From Affinundibacterium seohonense (GTDB lineage: Bacteria > Pseudomonadota > Gammaproteobacteria > Burkholderiales > Burkholderiaceae_D), in assembly GCF_014284305.1 (NCBI RefSeq), contig NZ_JACOFW010000005.1, positions 1-64,000 of the forward strand: 64,000 nucleotides of DNA, written 5' to 3'. A program made the position numbers and the translations under genes. The notes below the pieces were generated by a model that searched no databases, was not told the DNA's origin, and saw only the letters and a program-made list of their open reading frames with translations. Shown piece by piece: positions 9,022 to 18,203 of the stretch. Position 1 is the first letter of the stretch. Every line of letters starts with the position of its first letter.

Positions 9022-10818
9022 TTACTTGCCACCAACGCGTTGACGCAAGTCACGTGTCCGAGCTTCAATTTCACGCCGCAAAACCTGCCCTTCGCTAGGT
9101 GGTGGCGGAGGCACGAGTGGGCGAAGCGCTGGCGGTATCCAGGGGTCGCGCAATGGCGTTTGCAGTGCCTCAGTCGAGGGCACTGAGTTGATGCCAATCT
9201 CTGTAAAACTAGGTGGTGCTGCCAGTACACTCGCCATTTCCCCCTGGATATTTACCTGAGTTCCTTTCAACGTACCACGATAAAATGCCTGCAAATCGGT
9301 CTTACTTACCACCCGGGCAGCATCGTCCAGATAAGTCATGTGACCACCAGCGTAATTACGTAGCAGCACGCGTGCGGGTAAGTTGAGCCGCGCCAAATCT
9401 AGTTCGGTCTGATAAAAGGGAGTCGCTAGGTCGTGATAGCCATTCAGTGCCAAGACACGTAATTGTGGATTCAACACCAATGCAGCGCCGAGATCAGGCA
9501 CTGTGTCGGGCAAATTTTTTCCTGCATGACGGAAATCCCAAATCTCAATCGCGTTACTGGACAAAACATAAGTTGAAGCATTGCGGTAACGCAGGGTATC
9601 GCGCAAGTAAGCGCTGATGGCGCTGGAAAAAGACGCACTAATGAGCGTACTCGACGGATCACCTTCACTAGCTAGTGCACTGCCAACTGGGGCTGACACT
9701 CTGGCGTCATAGCGGCCAATCAAGCTACCTGGAATGAGCTGATTGCGAAACAAACTTGCTTGCATGTTGAAATTGCTGCGCCAATGACTAAGCGCCAATC
9801 CAGTCATATCGCTAAGCAGTTGCGGCAGCTCTACAGGTAGCACCCCACCTGCGAACAATGCTTGCACGGCAGGAGTGTATCGCTGTGCACTAAAGTCACG
9901 CACTTGTGCCAGATGGGCAGACAAATCGCTTACCGATGGTCGACTCAAACGATGATATTGACCAGTCGCCGCATAGCTAGGTAGATAGCCACCACAACTT
10001 ACTGTCGCTTGACCAATTAGGCCGCAATTGCTGTTGTAATTCAAAACAGGAGCTTGCAGAACCAGGCCTGTAAGTTGTACGCCCGCACTCTCAAGCAATG
10101 CCGCCAACACGGCGGTACGCGGCCCACCATATGACTCGCCGAACAAGTATTTTGGCGAGGCTTGCCTGGCATTTACCGTGAGATAACACTGCACAAAATC
10201 ACGAAACACCGCAGCATCAGCATCGACACTCCAAAAACTACGATTGGTAAATGGGGCGATTGCTTGAGACAAACCACTGCCCACCGCATCCACAAACACC
10301 AGATCGCTCGTATCCAACAAGCTTTCGGCGTTGTCTATCAAGGCAAATGGTCGCGCCAAGCTAGTAGACGGCATGCCGGTCACTAAGCGCTTGGGACCGT
10401 AGGAACCTAAATGTAGCCAGACACTGGCTGAGCCAGGGCCGCCATTATAGAAAAAGGTGATGGGTCGAGACGCAGCAGGTACATTATCTGCCGTGTAAGC
10501 AACATAAAAAAACGAAGCCTGATCCTGCCCAGTACCCGTCGCTTTTGCCGTGAGATGGCCGGCTTTGGCGGTGTAGGGAATCGTCGTACCATTCAAAGTA
10601 ATACTGTGCGAGGTGTTGGCACTAGTTTCCACTGCCGAGCTTAAGGCGGCATTCGCACTGGAGGAATAGTTAACAGGATCGACCAAGGTTCCAGGTAATT
10701 GTGCAATCGGATCAGGCGTACTACTGCCGCTTTGACTGCCCCCGCCACCGCAGGCACTCAGTCCAAACAACAATACCAAGGCACTAGCTCTTAAGCATTG
10801 ATTTACCGATGTATTCAT
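9022..10818 (-). CDS. Peptidase S10 (serine carboxypeptidase) lipoprotein
   Basis: A 598-residue exported serine carboxypeptidase-like enzyme that would trim residues from peptide C-termini. The lipobox FGLSAC puts the lipidated cysteine at residue 23, followed by a Gly/Ser linker. Catalytic features: oxyanion motif FYNGGPGS (about 123-130), nucleophile Ser229 in GESYGG, a late Asp in GYHDLATP and His in GGHMTYLD. A proline-rich stretch near residues 560-575 precedes a charged tail. The ATG follows a GGAGGTGGAGG ribosome-binding site. It is transcribed away from the MFS gene at 11082. Fits a peptide-scavenging lifestyle with the pyroglutamate module nearby. Confidence 0.9.
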   Translation of the reverse strand: MNTSVNQCLRASALVLLFGLSACGGGGSQSGSSTPDPIAQLPGTLVDPVNYSSSANAALSSAVETSANTSHSITLNGTTIPYTAKAGHLTAKATGTGQDQASFFYVAYTADNVPAASRPITFFYNGGPGSASVWLHLGSYGPKRLVTGMPSTSLARPFALIDNAESLLDTSDLVFVDAVGSGLSQAIAPFTNRSFWSVDADAAVFRDFVQCYLTVNARQASPKYLFGESYGGPRTAVLAALLESAGVQLTGLVLQAPVLNYNSNCGLIGQATVSCGGYLPSYAATGQYHRLSRPSVSDLSAHLAQVRDFSAQRYTPAVQALFAGGVLPVELPQLLSDMTGLALSHWRSNFNMQASLFRNQLIPGSLIGRYDARVSAPVGSALASEGDPSSTLISASFSSAISAYLRDTLRYRNASTYVLSSNAIEIWDFRHAGKNLPDTVPDLGAALVLNPQLRVLALNGYHDLATPFYQTELDLARLNLPARVLLRNYAGGHMTYLDDAARVVSKTDLQAFYRGTLKGTQVNIQGEMASVLAAPPSFTEIGINSVPSTEALQTPLRDPWIPPALRPLVPPPPPSEGQVLRREIEARTRDLRQRVGGK

Positions 10819-11081
10819 CCTCCACCTCCATGCACATAAATCCGCGGAAATTCAGTCATTCCTCGAAAGCAATTCTTAAGAAGTCGGACACACAATCTTC
10901 TTGTCGACATTTACCAGCCCAGACCCTGTTTGAGGAACGCCAGATGGGCGCCGCAAACTCGATTTGTCCATTGTCCACACTTTCAACAAGAATTACGACA
11001 GTCCGATCAAGCCACTTGCTAATTTACACCTTGCTGACATAAAGTAGTAGCCTACTTTCTTGACCGTAGCAACTGAGCATA

Positions 11082-12329
11082 ATGACTTCTTCCGCTGACA
11101 ACCAAAAAAACGCCACAGACAATCCGTCACCCCCAACTAAGCAGCAACTCCCCAAGAGCATTTGGGTACTTGGCATGGTCAGCATGCTGATGGATATTTC
11201 TTCAGAAATGATACACAGCCTGCTGCCCTTATTTATGGTCAGCACTTTGGGATTGAGTGTATTTGCCGTAGGCTTAATCGATGGCATCGCGGAGTCAACT
11301 ACCTTAATTGTAAAAGTATTTTCGGGAGCGCTGAGTGACAAACTCGGTAAGCGCAAAACTTTGGCTGTGATTGGCTATGGCATGAGCGCTTTTACCAAAC
11401 CTCTGTTTGCGATTACGAATGGCATGGGCTTATTAATCACGGCCAGACTGATGGATAGAATTGGTAAAGGCATACGTGGAGCCCCACGCGACGCCTTGAT
11501 CACAGACATCACCCCAGCGCATATGCGCGGTGCCGCTTTTGGTTTACGCCAATCCCTAGACACTGTTGGTGCATTTGTTGGCCCCCTACTCGCTACCGGC
11601 TTAATGCTGTTATGGGCAAATGATTTTCGTAGTATTTTCTGGCTGGCTGTGATTCCCGGTGTCGCGGCCATGGCGCTATTGTTTTTTGGCGTGCAAGAGC
11701 CCAATACGAATATCAGCAAACGTCCGAGCAACCCTATCAGTAAAGCCAATTTGCAGCGTTTGGGTTCTTCGTATTGGTGGGTGGTTTGCTTGGGTGGCAT
11801 TTTTACGCTGGCGCGTTTTAGTGAAGCTTTTTTATTGTTACGGGCGCAGCAATTGCAAATCCCCCTGGCTTACGTCCCTTTGGTGATGGTAGCGATGAAT
11901 ATGGTGTATGCCGCCAGCGCCTATCCTTTTGGCAAACTATCAGATCGTCTGGCACCTGCCACCTTGCTGGGCATCGGCCTCTTTGTTTTGATTCTGGCCG
12001 ACCTCTGTCTGGCGCTCAGCACTGACTGGTCTGGCTTACTAGCTGGTGTGGTATTGTGGGGCATCCATATGGGCATGACGCAGGGTTTGTTATCCGCCAT
12101 GATCGCAGGATGTGCGCCTGCTGATTTGCGGGGGACCGCCTTTGGTTTCTTTAATTTGGTCAGTGGTATTGCACTCTTACTCGCTAGTATCATTGCGGGA
12201 CTGTTATGGGAAGGTTTGGGTCCCGCGTTCACATTCTATGTTGGCGCTATGTTTGCTGGTTTAACTTTGTTGGGACTAATCGTTTTCTCACAGCGTTTTC
12301 CAAGCACCAATGCCAACACGGTAAATTAG
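11082..12329 (+). CDS. Major facilitator superfamily transporter
   Basis: A 415-residue inner-membrane permease with about 12 hydrophobic segments after a polar 25-residue N-terminus. MFS signatures include the loop motif GALSDKLGKRKTL between helices 2 and 3, RIGKGIRGAPRDALI, and a second-half equivalent PFGKLSDRLAP. The motif RIGKGIRGAPRDA is typical of a poorly characterised bacterial MFS branch; the substrate is unknown. A short dyad (arms 11041-11047 and 11052-11058) lies 23 bp before the start and could be an operator. The ribosome-binding site is weak. The OM-barrel gene starts 117 bp downstream. Confidence 0.88.
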   Translation: MTSSADNQKNATDNPSPPTKQQLPKSIWVLGMVSMLMDISSEMIHSLLPLFMVSTLGLSVFAVGLIDGIAESTTLIVKVFSGALSDKLGKRKTLAVIGYGMSAFTKPLFAITNGMGLLITARLMDRIGKGIRGAPRDALITDITPAHMRGAAFGLRQSLDTVGAFVGPLLATGLMLLWANDFRSIFWLAVIPGVAAMALLFFGVQEPNTNISKRPSNPISKANLQRLGSSYWWVVCLGGIFTLARFSEAFLLLRAQQLQIPLAYVPLVMVAMNMVYAASAYPFGKLSDRLAPATLLGIGLFVLILADLCLALSTDWSGLLAGVVLWGIHMGMTQGLLSAMIAGCAPADLRGTAFGFFNLVSGIALLLASIIAGLLWEGLGPAFTFYVGAMFAGLTLLGLIVFSQRFPSTNANTVN

Positions 12330-12446
12330 TAAAAATCCACTGCAGCTCGCCTTAGCAGGTTAAAATTTGCCGTTTTTCAAACTTGGCATCGCCTAGCGAT
12401 TTACCCTAGCAATTGCCAGCAACACCTTATGTCGACCGGAGTCATT

Positions 12447-13169
12447 ATGTTTTCAAAAAATGTTGTTCAAGTCCTCGCTGCCAGCCTCATGTGCAGCGCC
12501 TCTGCACTCGCCACGGCAGGCACTGACTTTACCCAATTAAAAACCTTAAGCCAATCTGAATTTGGACGTCTCGCCACTGACTTCACTTCTGCCGCCAGCT
12601 ATAAAGGTGTAACGCCAGCGGCGGCGACTGGGATTACTGGATTTGATCTCGGTGCTGAATTAAGTTTTACCCAGTTGGCTAATAGTTCGGTTTGGAAAAA
12701 AGCAGGAGCGGATGTGTCTACCTTGATCGTTCCTAAGCTGCATGTGCATAAGGGTCTGCCGTTCAATATCGACATCGGCGCATCCTTAAGTGCGGTACCT
12801 GATTCCGATATCAAATTGATGGGTCTAGAAGCGCGTTATTCGCTATTAGAAGGCAACGTTGCCCTACCCGCCATTGCCATTCGCGGTGCCTATTCGAAAT
12901 TATCCGGTGTCAGCCAACTTGGATTTGATAGCACCAGCGTTGAAGTCTTGGTGTCCAAGGGCTTTGTCATGTTCACACCTTATATTGGTGCTGGCAAAGT
13001 CTGGGGTAGTGTGACGCCGAATGTGAATGGCTTACAAAAAGTTTCACCAACCGCCAATAAAGTGTTCGCTGGGGTGAATGCGAACTTTGGTTTAATGAAT
13101 CTGGCGGCAGAAGTGGATCGCACTGGTGACAATGATACTGTCAGCGTTAAACTTGGTTTCCGTTGGTAG
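12447..13169 (+). CDS. Predicted outer-membrane beta-barrel protein
   Basis: A 240-residue protein with a clear signal peptide (cleavage near ALATAG, about residue 25) and alternating amphipathic strands, ending in the aromatic motif GFRW expected of proteins inserted by the Bam machinery. No named family was recognised. The start is the ATG at 12447, which has CGGAG 5-10 nt upstream; an upstream in-frame ATG at 12429 would add six residues before the signal peptide. It ends only 34 bp before pxpB on the same strand, so it may be the first gene of the pyroglutamate module and could pass peptides or small acids; that role is inference. Confidence 0.75.
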   Translation: MFSKNVVQVLAASLMCSASALATAGTDFTQLKTLSQSEFGRLATDFTSAASYKGVTPAAATGITGFDLGAELSFTQLANSSVWKKAGADVSTLIVPKLHVHKGLPFNIDIGASLSAVPDSDIKLMGLEARYSLLEGNVALPAIAIRGAYSKLSGVSQLGFDSTSVEVLVSKGFVMFTPYIGAGKVWGSVTPNVNGLQKVSPTANKVFAGVNANFGLMNLAAEVDRTGDNDTVSVKLGFRW

Positions 13170-13203
13170 GCATGACGACTATTAGCGCCAACATTTCACA
13201 TTG

Positions 13204-13866
13204 ATGAAGCCCGAATTTTCATTTTATTTGCTGGGTGAGCGGACTGCAGTCATGCAGTCCAAATCGACGCAAATCGATGTCAATTGCCAACGAACCATTT
13301 CGGGTATCGCACACCAGCTCAAGCAAATGGGCACCTGCATCGATATCGTTCCGGGGATGAATAATTTAAGTGCGATCGTCGATCCACAACAACAAAGTGC
13401 AAGCGCTTTATTGGAGACTCTACAAGAACTGGCGCAGTCAACGGAACCCTTAGAATTTCAAGCGCGACAGATACACATTCCCGTTAGCTATGGCGGTGAC
13501 AATGGTCCCGATCTAGAGTTGGTTGCGCGACATTGTCAACTCAGTCCAGCCGAGGTGATTGCCCATCACAGCCAAGCTGAATACCTAGTTTATTTTCTAG
13601 GGTTTCAACCGGGCTTTGCTTATCTCGGCGGCTTAATGCCACAACTCCATACGCCACGACGCGCCGAACCACGCTTACAAATTGCCGCTGGCTCAGTGGG
13701 AATCGGGGGCAGTCAAACAGGCATTTATCCTGCTGCCAGTCCTGGTGGCTGGCAAATTATAGGACGCACAAAATTACGTTTATTCGATCCACAACAGAAA
13801 CAGCCCAGCTTATTACAAGCGGGAGATATTGTTCGTTTCGTGGTGGAGCGCAGCGATGTCGAATAA
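13204..13866 (+). CDS. pxpB: 5-oxoprolinase subunit B (KipI family)
   Basis: A 220-residue subunit of the prokaryotic ATP-dependent 5-oxoprolinase PxpABC, which opens 5-oxo-L-proline to L-glutamate. It carries the AHS1/KipI domain, seen in FLGFQPGFAYLGGL, the TPRRAEPR segment and AAGSVGIGGSQTGIYP near residues 135-185. In Bacillus the homologue KipI also inhibits the sporulation kinase KinA, irrelevant in a Gram-negative. The ATG at 13204 is preferred over a TTG one codon earlier. Its 3' end overlaps pxpC by 11 bp, a sign of translational coupling. Confidence 0.93.
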   Translation: MKPEFSFYLLGERTAVMQSKSTQIDVNCQRTISGIAHQLKQMGTCIDIVPGMNNLSAIVDPQQQSASALLETLQELAQSTEPLEFQARQIHIPVSYGGDNGPDLELVARHCQLSPAEVIAHHSQAEYLVYFLGFQPGFAYLGGLMPQLHTPRRAEPRLQIAAGSVGIGGSQTGIYPAASPGGWQIIGRTKLRLFDPQQKQPSLLQAGDIVRFVVERSDVE

Positions 13867-14830
13867 TGCAAATACCGCGTGCATCAGTATCACGAAAGCG
13901 GGCATACAAACTACCGTGCAAGATCTTGGTCGCACTGGCTTACGTGATTTAGGCATTAGTCAAGCGGGTGCATTAGACCGCCAATCTTTGATTCTGGCGA
14001 ATAAACTAGTCGGCAATCCTGAACACTGCGCTGGTCTAGAAATCGTGATCGGTCCAGTCGAGATTCAATTTCATCGCGATAGCTGGTTTGCGTTGTGTGG
14101 AGCCAATTTTGCTGCCGAACTAGATGGAAAATCCATCGCCAAAGCCTGGCGTCACTATGCCCGCGCAGGGCAGAGTTTATTGCTGCGTGGTGCACATAAG
14201 GAAGCGCGGGCATATCTTGCGATTGATGGTGGTATCGCCGTAGCTGAAATATTGGGAGCGCGAGCAACCGATTTACAGGCGCGCTTTGGCGGACATGAAG
14301 GTCGCGCCTTGCGTAAGGGAGATATCTTGCCCTTAGGGCCACCACAAAATATTGGCCGCTCTATCGGCGTGCAACAACGCATCTGGACACCGGAAGTGAG
14401 AGCAATCCGTGGTCCTGAATTTATGCAATTTGACGCCTGCGCCCGTAAAAAGTTTTGGCAAGAGGCATGGAAAGTTAGCAGTCAAAGTAACCGTATGGCA
14501 TTTCGACTCAGCGGTGACAGTTTACAGCGTAGCGAATCCGGCGACATGCTGTCGCACGCAGTCTTACCGGGTGTCGTACAAGTACCTGCCAACGGCCAAC
14601 CGATCGTATTATTGGCGGATTGCCAGACGACTGGCGGCTATCCGCGTATCGCGACGGTGATCGAGGCGGATTTATGGAAAATTGCCCAAACCCCGATAGG
14701 CCAGCATTTTTGTTTTGTGGAGGTGGATATCGCCACCGCACTGGACGCGAAAAAGAAATGGCAACGCGAATTGGCCCGCCTTAATTGCGTTAATTCAATC
14801 AATTACAAGCCAGAGAGAAAACATGTCTGA
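13856..14830 (+). CDS. pxpC: 5-oxoprolinase subunit C (KipA/AHS2 family)
   Basis: A 324-residue partner of PxpB; the two form the ATP-using part of 5-oxoprolinase. The AHS2 domain begins with ITKAGIQTTVQDLGRTG and LGISQAGALD and includes GPEFMQF and the late RSESGDMLSHAV and PTGGYP-like (TTGGYPRI) segments. The start at ATG 13856, inside the end of pxpB, gives the family's normal N-terminus and follows TGGAG; a longer in-frame start at 13829 adds nine residues that do not fit. The TGA at 14828-14830 lies just inside pxpA, so B, C and A are tightly coupled. Confidence 0.93.
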   Translation: MSNNANTACISITKAGIQTTVQDLGRTGLRDLGISQAGALDRQSLILANKLVGNPEHCAGLEIVIGPVEIQFHRDSWFALCGANFAAELDGKSIAKAWRHYARAGQSLLLRGAHKEARAYLAIDGGIAVAEILGARATDLQARFGGHEGRALRKGDILPLGPPQNIGRSIGVQQRIWTPEVRAIRGPEFMQFDACARKKFWQEAWKVSSQSNRMAFRLSGDSLQRSESGDMLSHAVLPGVVQVPANGQPIVLLADCQTTGGYPRIATVIEADLWKIAQTPIGQHFCFVEVDIATALDAKKKWQRELARLNCVNSINYKPERKHV

Positions 14831-15596
14831 GGCGATATCAGCCACTGTATCCGCACCACGCAAGATCGACTTGAACGCCGACCTCGGCGAAGGCGGCGTG
14901 CATGATGAAGCAATCCTAGCCATCGTCAGTTCGGCCAATATCGCCTGTGGCGGTCATACCGGTGACACACACAGTATGCGTACCGCAGTTCGATTAGCAA
15001 AAGCCAATGGCGTTGCGATTGGTGCCCATCCCAGCTTTGTCGACCGCGACAATTTCGGCAGAACCGCACAACATCCACCACTCGATTTATTGTTCACACA
15101 ATTATGTGAACAGGTCGATCAACTCAGCGGCGTTGCCACTCAGGAGGGCTGCGTACTGCAACACCTCAAACCGCACGGCGCTTTATACAATCAAGCAGCC
15201 AATGATGCTGCCCTCGGTAATGTCTTGATTCGTGTGATTCAACATTGCAATCCGCAGCTACGCTTGGTCGCTTTAGCCGGAAGCAAATTGGTGAAACAAG
15301 CCCAAGCAGCCAATCTTCAAGTTATCCAAGAAGCTTTTGCCGACCGACGTTATAACAGCGATGGCAGTTTGCGTGCGCGGTCTTTTGCCGATGCGTGTAT
15401 CGATACTGCGGCAGAAGCGGTACAACAAACTATAAGTTTGGTCGAACATGATCAACTGCGTAGCGTGGACGGTGAACTGATTAACATCCATGCCGAAACG
15501 CTGTGTGTACATGGTGATGGCATCCACGCTTTACGTTTGTTGGAATCGATACGAAGCGAGCTCATTACTCGTGGTTTTATCATCGCAGCGAATTAA
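14823..15596 (+). CDS. pxpA: 5-oxoprolinase subunit A (LamB/YcsF family)
   Basis: A 257-residue LamB/YcsF-family subunit, the third component of PxpABC. Recognised by DLNADLGEG near residue 16-24, NIACGGHTGD, the GAHPSF motif, LKPHGALYN and the late CVHGDG, all characteristic of the family and lining the pocket. The ATG at 14823 follows GAGAGAAAAC and overlaps the pxpC stop. With pxpB, pxpC and pcp in the same operon the assignment is secure. Forty bases separate it from the DUF969 gene, which has its own AGGAG site. Confidence 0.95.
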   Translation: MSEAISATVSAPRKIDLNADLGEGGVHDEAILAIVSSANIACGGHTGDTHSMRTAVRLAKANGVAIGAHPSFVDRDNFGRTAQHPPLDLLFTQLCEQVDQLSGVATQEGCVLQHLKPHGALYNQAANDAALGNVLIRVIQHCNPQLRLVALAGSKLVKQAQAANLQVIQEAFADRRYNSDGSLRARSFADACIDTAAEAVQQTISLVEHDQLRSVDGELINIHAETLCVHGDGIHALRLLESIRSELITRGFIIAAN

Positions 15597-15636
15597 CCTA
15601 AAAAATAGCCCAACAAAAATACAGGAGACACACAAT

Positions 15637-16344
15637 ATGGATGCTAATTTATGGTTGCCCTTAGTCGGCATTCCCATTATCGTCGCCGGTTTTGCGCTGC
15701 GTTTTAATCCTTTAATGGTGGTGGTTGCCGCTGGTTTAGCGACTGGTTTAGCGGTTGGTATGGACCTCGGTGTCTTACTCGAAACCTTTGGCGAAAAATT
15801 TATGAATAGCCGTCAGATCGCGAGCATTATCTTGATTCTGCCCATCATTGCCCTACTAGAAAAGTATGGCCTAAAGGAGCGTGCACAGAGTTGGGTCGCC
15901 AGCATACGTAGCGCCACGACCGGTCGTATCTTGATGTTATACCTGTTCGTGCGCCAATTTACTTGCTCACTGGGACTCACCAGCTTAGGTGGCCAGGCGC
16001 AGACCGTACGCCCACTATTATTCCCGATGGCCGAAGGCGCGGCGCTATCCAAATACGGCGAATTGCCCCAAGCCTTGCGCGATAAGATTGCGGCGCACTC
16101 CGCCGCCTGTGACAATATTGCGTTGTTCTTTGGTGAAGATATTTTCATCGCTTTTGGCGCGGTTCTTTTAATGACTAGTTTTCTAAAGGAAAATGGCATC
16201 ACCGATGTTGAACCCTTAATGATAGGGCTATGGGCAATCCCCACCGCTATTTGTGCCTTAGTCATCCACTTAATTCGACTGTCTTGGTTAGATGCGCAGA
16301 TTGCCCGTGAAGTACAGCAATGGCAGCAAGGCGGTGCAGCATGA
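15637..16344 (+). CDS. DUF969 membrane protein, candidate 5-oxoproline carrier subunit
   Basis: A 235-residue polytopic inner-membrane protein of the DUF969 family with about six hydrophobic segments; conserved polar stretches include VRQFTCSLGLTSLGGQAQ and HSAACDNIALFFGEDIF. The start at 15637 has a good AGGAG site and fits the family length. Its stop overlaps the start of the DUF979 gene by the ATGA arrangement, so the two proteins are probably made together and may form one complex. No biochemical role is established that I know of. Sitting between pxpA and pcp, uptake of 5-oxoproline or pyroglutamyl peptides is the natural hypothesis. Confidence 0.88.
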   Translation: MDANLWLPLVGIPIIVAGFALRFNPLMVVVAAGLATGLAVGMDLGVLLETFGEKFMNSRQIASIILILPIIALLEKYGLKERAQSWVASIRSATTGRILMLYLFVRQFTCSLGLTSLGGQAQTVRPLLFPMAEGAALSKYGELPQALRDKIAAHSAACDNIALFFGEDIFIAFGAVLLMTSFLKENGITDVEPLMIGLWAIPTAICALVIHLIRLSWLDAQIAREVQQWQQGGAA

Positions 16345-17330
16345 ACAATGTCAACAGCTTATTTAGTATCCAAGTCGTGTTTTATCTTATCGGCAGTATT
16401 GTCATGGCGATTGCCTGGATGAGTACGCGCGATACCAGTAATCCCAAGCGTTACACCACCGGCTTGTTTTGGTTTTTATTCGGCATCGGTTTTTTATTTG
16501 GCGACCTAATGATCGCCACCTTGGGTAAACCTCTTAGCTACAAAATTCTCGGTGTGATCGTCATGCTGCTTGCCTTGATTGCAGGCGGCAACTTACTCGG
16601 TGGCGGCCAGCATCAGCCAAAAGGCATTTGGGATAAAGCGGCACTCGCTGACAAGTTAAAAAATAAATTGTTTCTACCCGCCATTGCCATTCCTGTCATC
16701 ACTGTCATCCTGACTTTGGGTGGCAAAAATCTCCAAATTGGCGATGTTTTTTTACTCGATCAAAAAAACCTGACGCTCGCTTGCCTAACCGTGGCTTGCC
16801 TGCTGAGTATCGTCTATGCGTACAAGATTACTGGTGGCACCCCCATCGTCGCCGTGCAAGAATCTCGTCGCCTATTCGATGCGATTGGATGGGCATTGAT
16901 CTTGCCCATGATGTTGGCGATGTTGGGCGGCGTCTTCGTCGCCGCTAAAACCGGACAGTCGATACAAACCTTGGTAACGATGTTAGTTGACCCTAGCAGC
17001 AAATTGGTCTTGGTCGTAATTTACTGCGTTGGCATGGCTATGTTCACTATGATTATGGGAAATGCTTTTGCAGCCTTTCCGGTCATGGCGGCGGGTATTG
17101 CGCTACCTTTCTTGATTGTGCAGCACCACGCCGATCCTGCTCCGTTGGTGGCGATAGGGATGTTATCCGGCTATTGCGGTACGCTAATGACGCCGATGGC
17201 TGCTAATTTCAATATCATTCCCGCAGTGCTATTGGAATTGAACGATAAATATCTGGTGATCAAGTATCAAGTACCAACTGCACTTGCTGTGTTGGCCTGC
17301 AATATCGTATTAATGTATTTTTTGATTTAA
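16341..17330 (+). CDS. DUF979 membrane protein, partner of DUF969
   Basis: A 329-residue inner-membrane protein of the DUF979 family with about nine or ten hydrophobic helices. Conserved-looking features are MIMGNAFAAFPVMAAG and GYCGTLMTPMAANFN, polar residues inside predicted helices of the kind seen in ion-coupled carriers. The ATG at 16341 overlaps the DUF969 stop (ATGA). Pairing of DUF969 with DUF979 beside pcp recurs in other bacteria as I recall, supporting a joint function. The most likely role is the second half of a two-component permease; transport direction and coupling ion cannot be read from sequence. Confidence 0.88.
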   Translation: MNNVNSLFSIQVVFYLIGSIVMAIAWMSTRDTSNPKRYTTGLFWFLFGIGFLFGDLMIATLGKPLSYKILGVIVMLLALIAGGNLLGGGQHQPKGIWDKAALADKLKNKLFLPAIAIPVITVILTLGGKNLQIGDVFLLDQKNLTLACLTVACLLSIVYAYKITGGTPIVAVQESRRLFDAIGWALILPMMLAMLGGVFVAAKTGQSIQTLVTMLVDPSSKLVLVVIYCVGMAMFTMIMGNAFAAFPVMAAGIALPFLIVQHHADPAPLVAIGMLSGYCGTLMTPMAANFNIIPAVLLELNDKYLVIKYQVPTALAVLACNIVLMYFLI

Positions 17331-17340
17331 AGTGAGCCGC

Positions 17341-17991
17341 ATGCCTACCATTTTACTGACTGGCTTTGCCCCTTTCGATCATGAAACCATGAATCCCTCG
17401 TGGGAAGTCGTGCGACGCTTTGAGGGCAAACAAGTTAACGAATCCCATCATATCGTCGTTGCCCAATTAGCTTGTGAATTTGGACTGGCAATTCATCAGC
17501 TACAGCAACTACTAGACCAGCATCAACCGGCATTAGTGGTTTGCGTGGGACAAGCTGGTGGACGTGCAGAAATCAGCGTAGAAAGAGTCGCTATCAATAT
17601 TGATGATGCAAGAATTCCCGATAACAATGGCGCACAACCAATTGATCAAGCCATCGTCGCTGATGGTCCTGCTGCTTATTTTAGTAGCTTACCAATCAAG
17701 GCCATTGTGCAAAACTTACGGCAACACGGCATTCCAGCCAATGTATCGCAGAGCGCTGGAACTTATGTTTGTAACCATGTTTTTTATGGTTTGATGCATT
17801 ATGCCAACACTCATCCGGATTTACACCGCGCGGGGTTTGTCCATATTCCTTACCTACCGGAACAGGCATGTCACCATGCAAATACACCCAGTATGTCTCT
17901 GGAAACCATGGAAAACGCTTTATTTCTCCTCTTAAAGACTTGCTTATTGCAATCCAAGGATATTCAACTGAGCACTGGAACAATTTGCTAA
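17341..17991 (+). CDS. pcp: Pyroglutamyl-peptidase I
   Basis: A 216-residue cytosolic cysteine peptidase (C15) that removes N-terminal pyroglutamate from peptides, giving 5-oxoproline for PxpABC. The catalytic triad is intact: Glu81 in EISVERVAIN, Cys144 in AGTYVCNH, His168 in GFVHIPYLP, matching family spacing. The usual N-terminus TILLTGFAPF argues for the ATG at 17341 rather than a GTG nine bases earlier. It begins 10 bp after DUF979 and closes the operon, followed by a terminator at 18014. Confidence 0.95.
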   Translation: MPTILLTGFAPFDHETMNPSWEVVRRFEGKQVNESHHIVVAQLACEFGLAIHQLQQLLDQHQPALVVCVGQAGGRAEISVERVAINIDDARIPDNNGAQPIDQAIVADGPAAYFSSLPIKAIVQNLRQHGIPANVSQSAGTYVCNHVFYGLMHYANTHPDLHRAGFVHIPYLPEQACHHANTPSMSLETMENALFLLLKTCLLQSKDIQLSTGTIC

Positions 17992-18013
17992 TCACCTGAC
18001 GTATAAGATTTAC

Positions 18014-18046
18014 CACAAAGAAATATTTCCTTTGTGAAGTTTTTTT
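18014..18046 (+). terminator. Terminator of the pxp–pcp operon
   Basis: Arms CACAAAG (18014-18020) and CTTTGTG (18030-18036) enclose a 9-nt loop that can extend with an AAA/TTT pairing, followed by AAG and a run of seven Ts. Confidence 0.75.
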
Positions 18047-18203
18047 AATGCAAGAAGCGCAAAATATTGTTTAGAATCAGTCATACAGCAATAGGCAAGA
18101 TTAGAATTTGCCCATATCAACCACAATGCATTAGCACCACCAACACACAAACAGCTTAGCAACGCAGCGTCACTCACTAACATCTCGTTTAGGATAAGTA
18201 ATT

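Noticed and set aside
14715-14822. Longer start for pxpA inside pxpC
   Set aside because: Would add 36 residues absent from the family; the ATG at 14823 has a better site and context.
15490-15636. Longer start for the DUF969 gene inside pxpA
   Set aside because: The AGGAG-preceded ATG at 15637 gives the normal family length.
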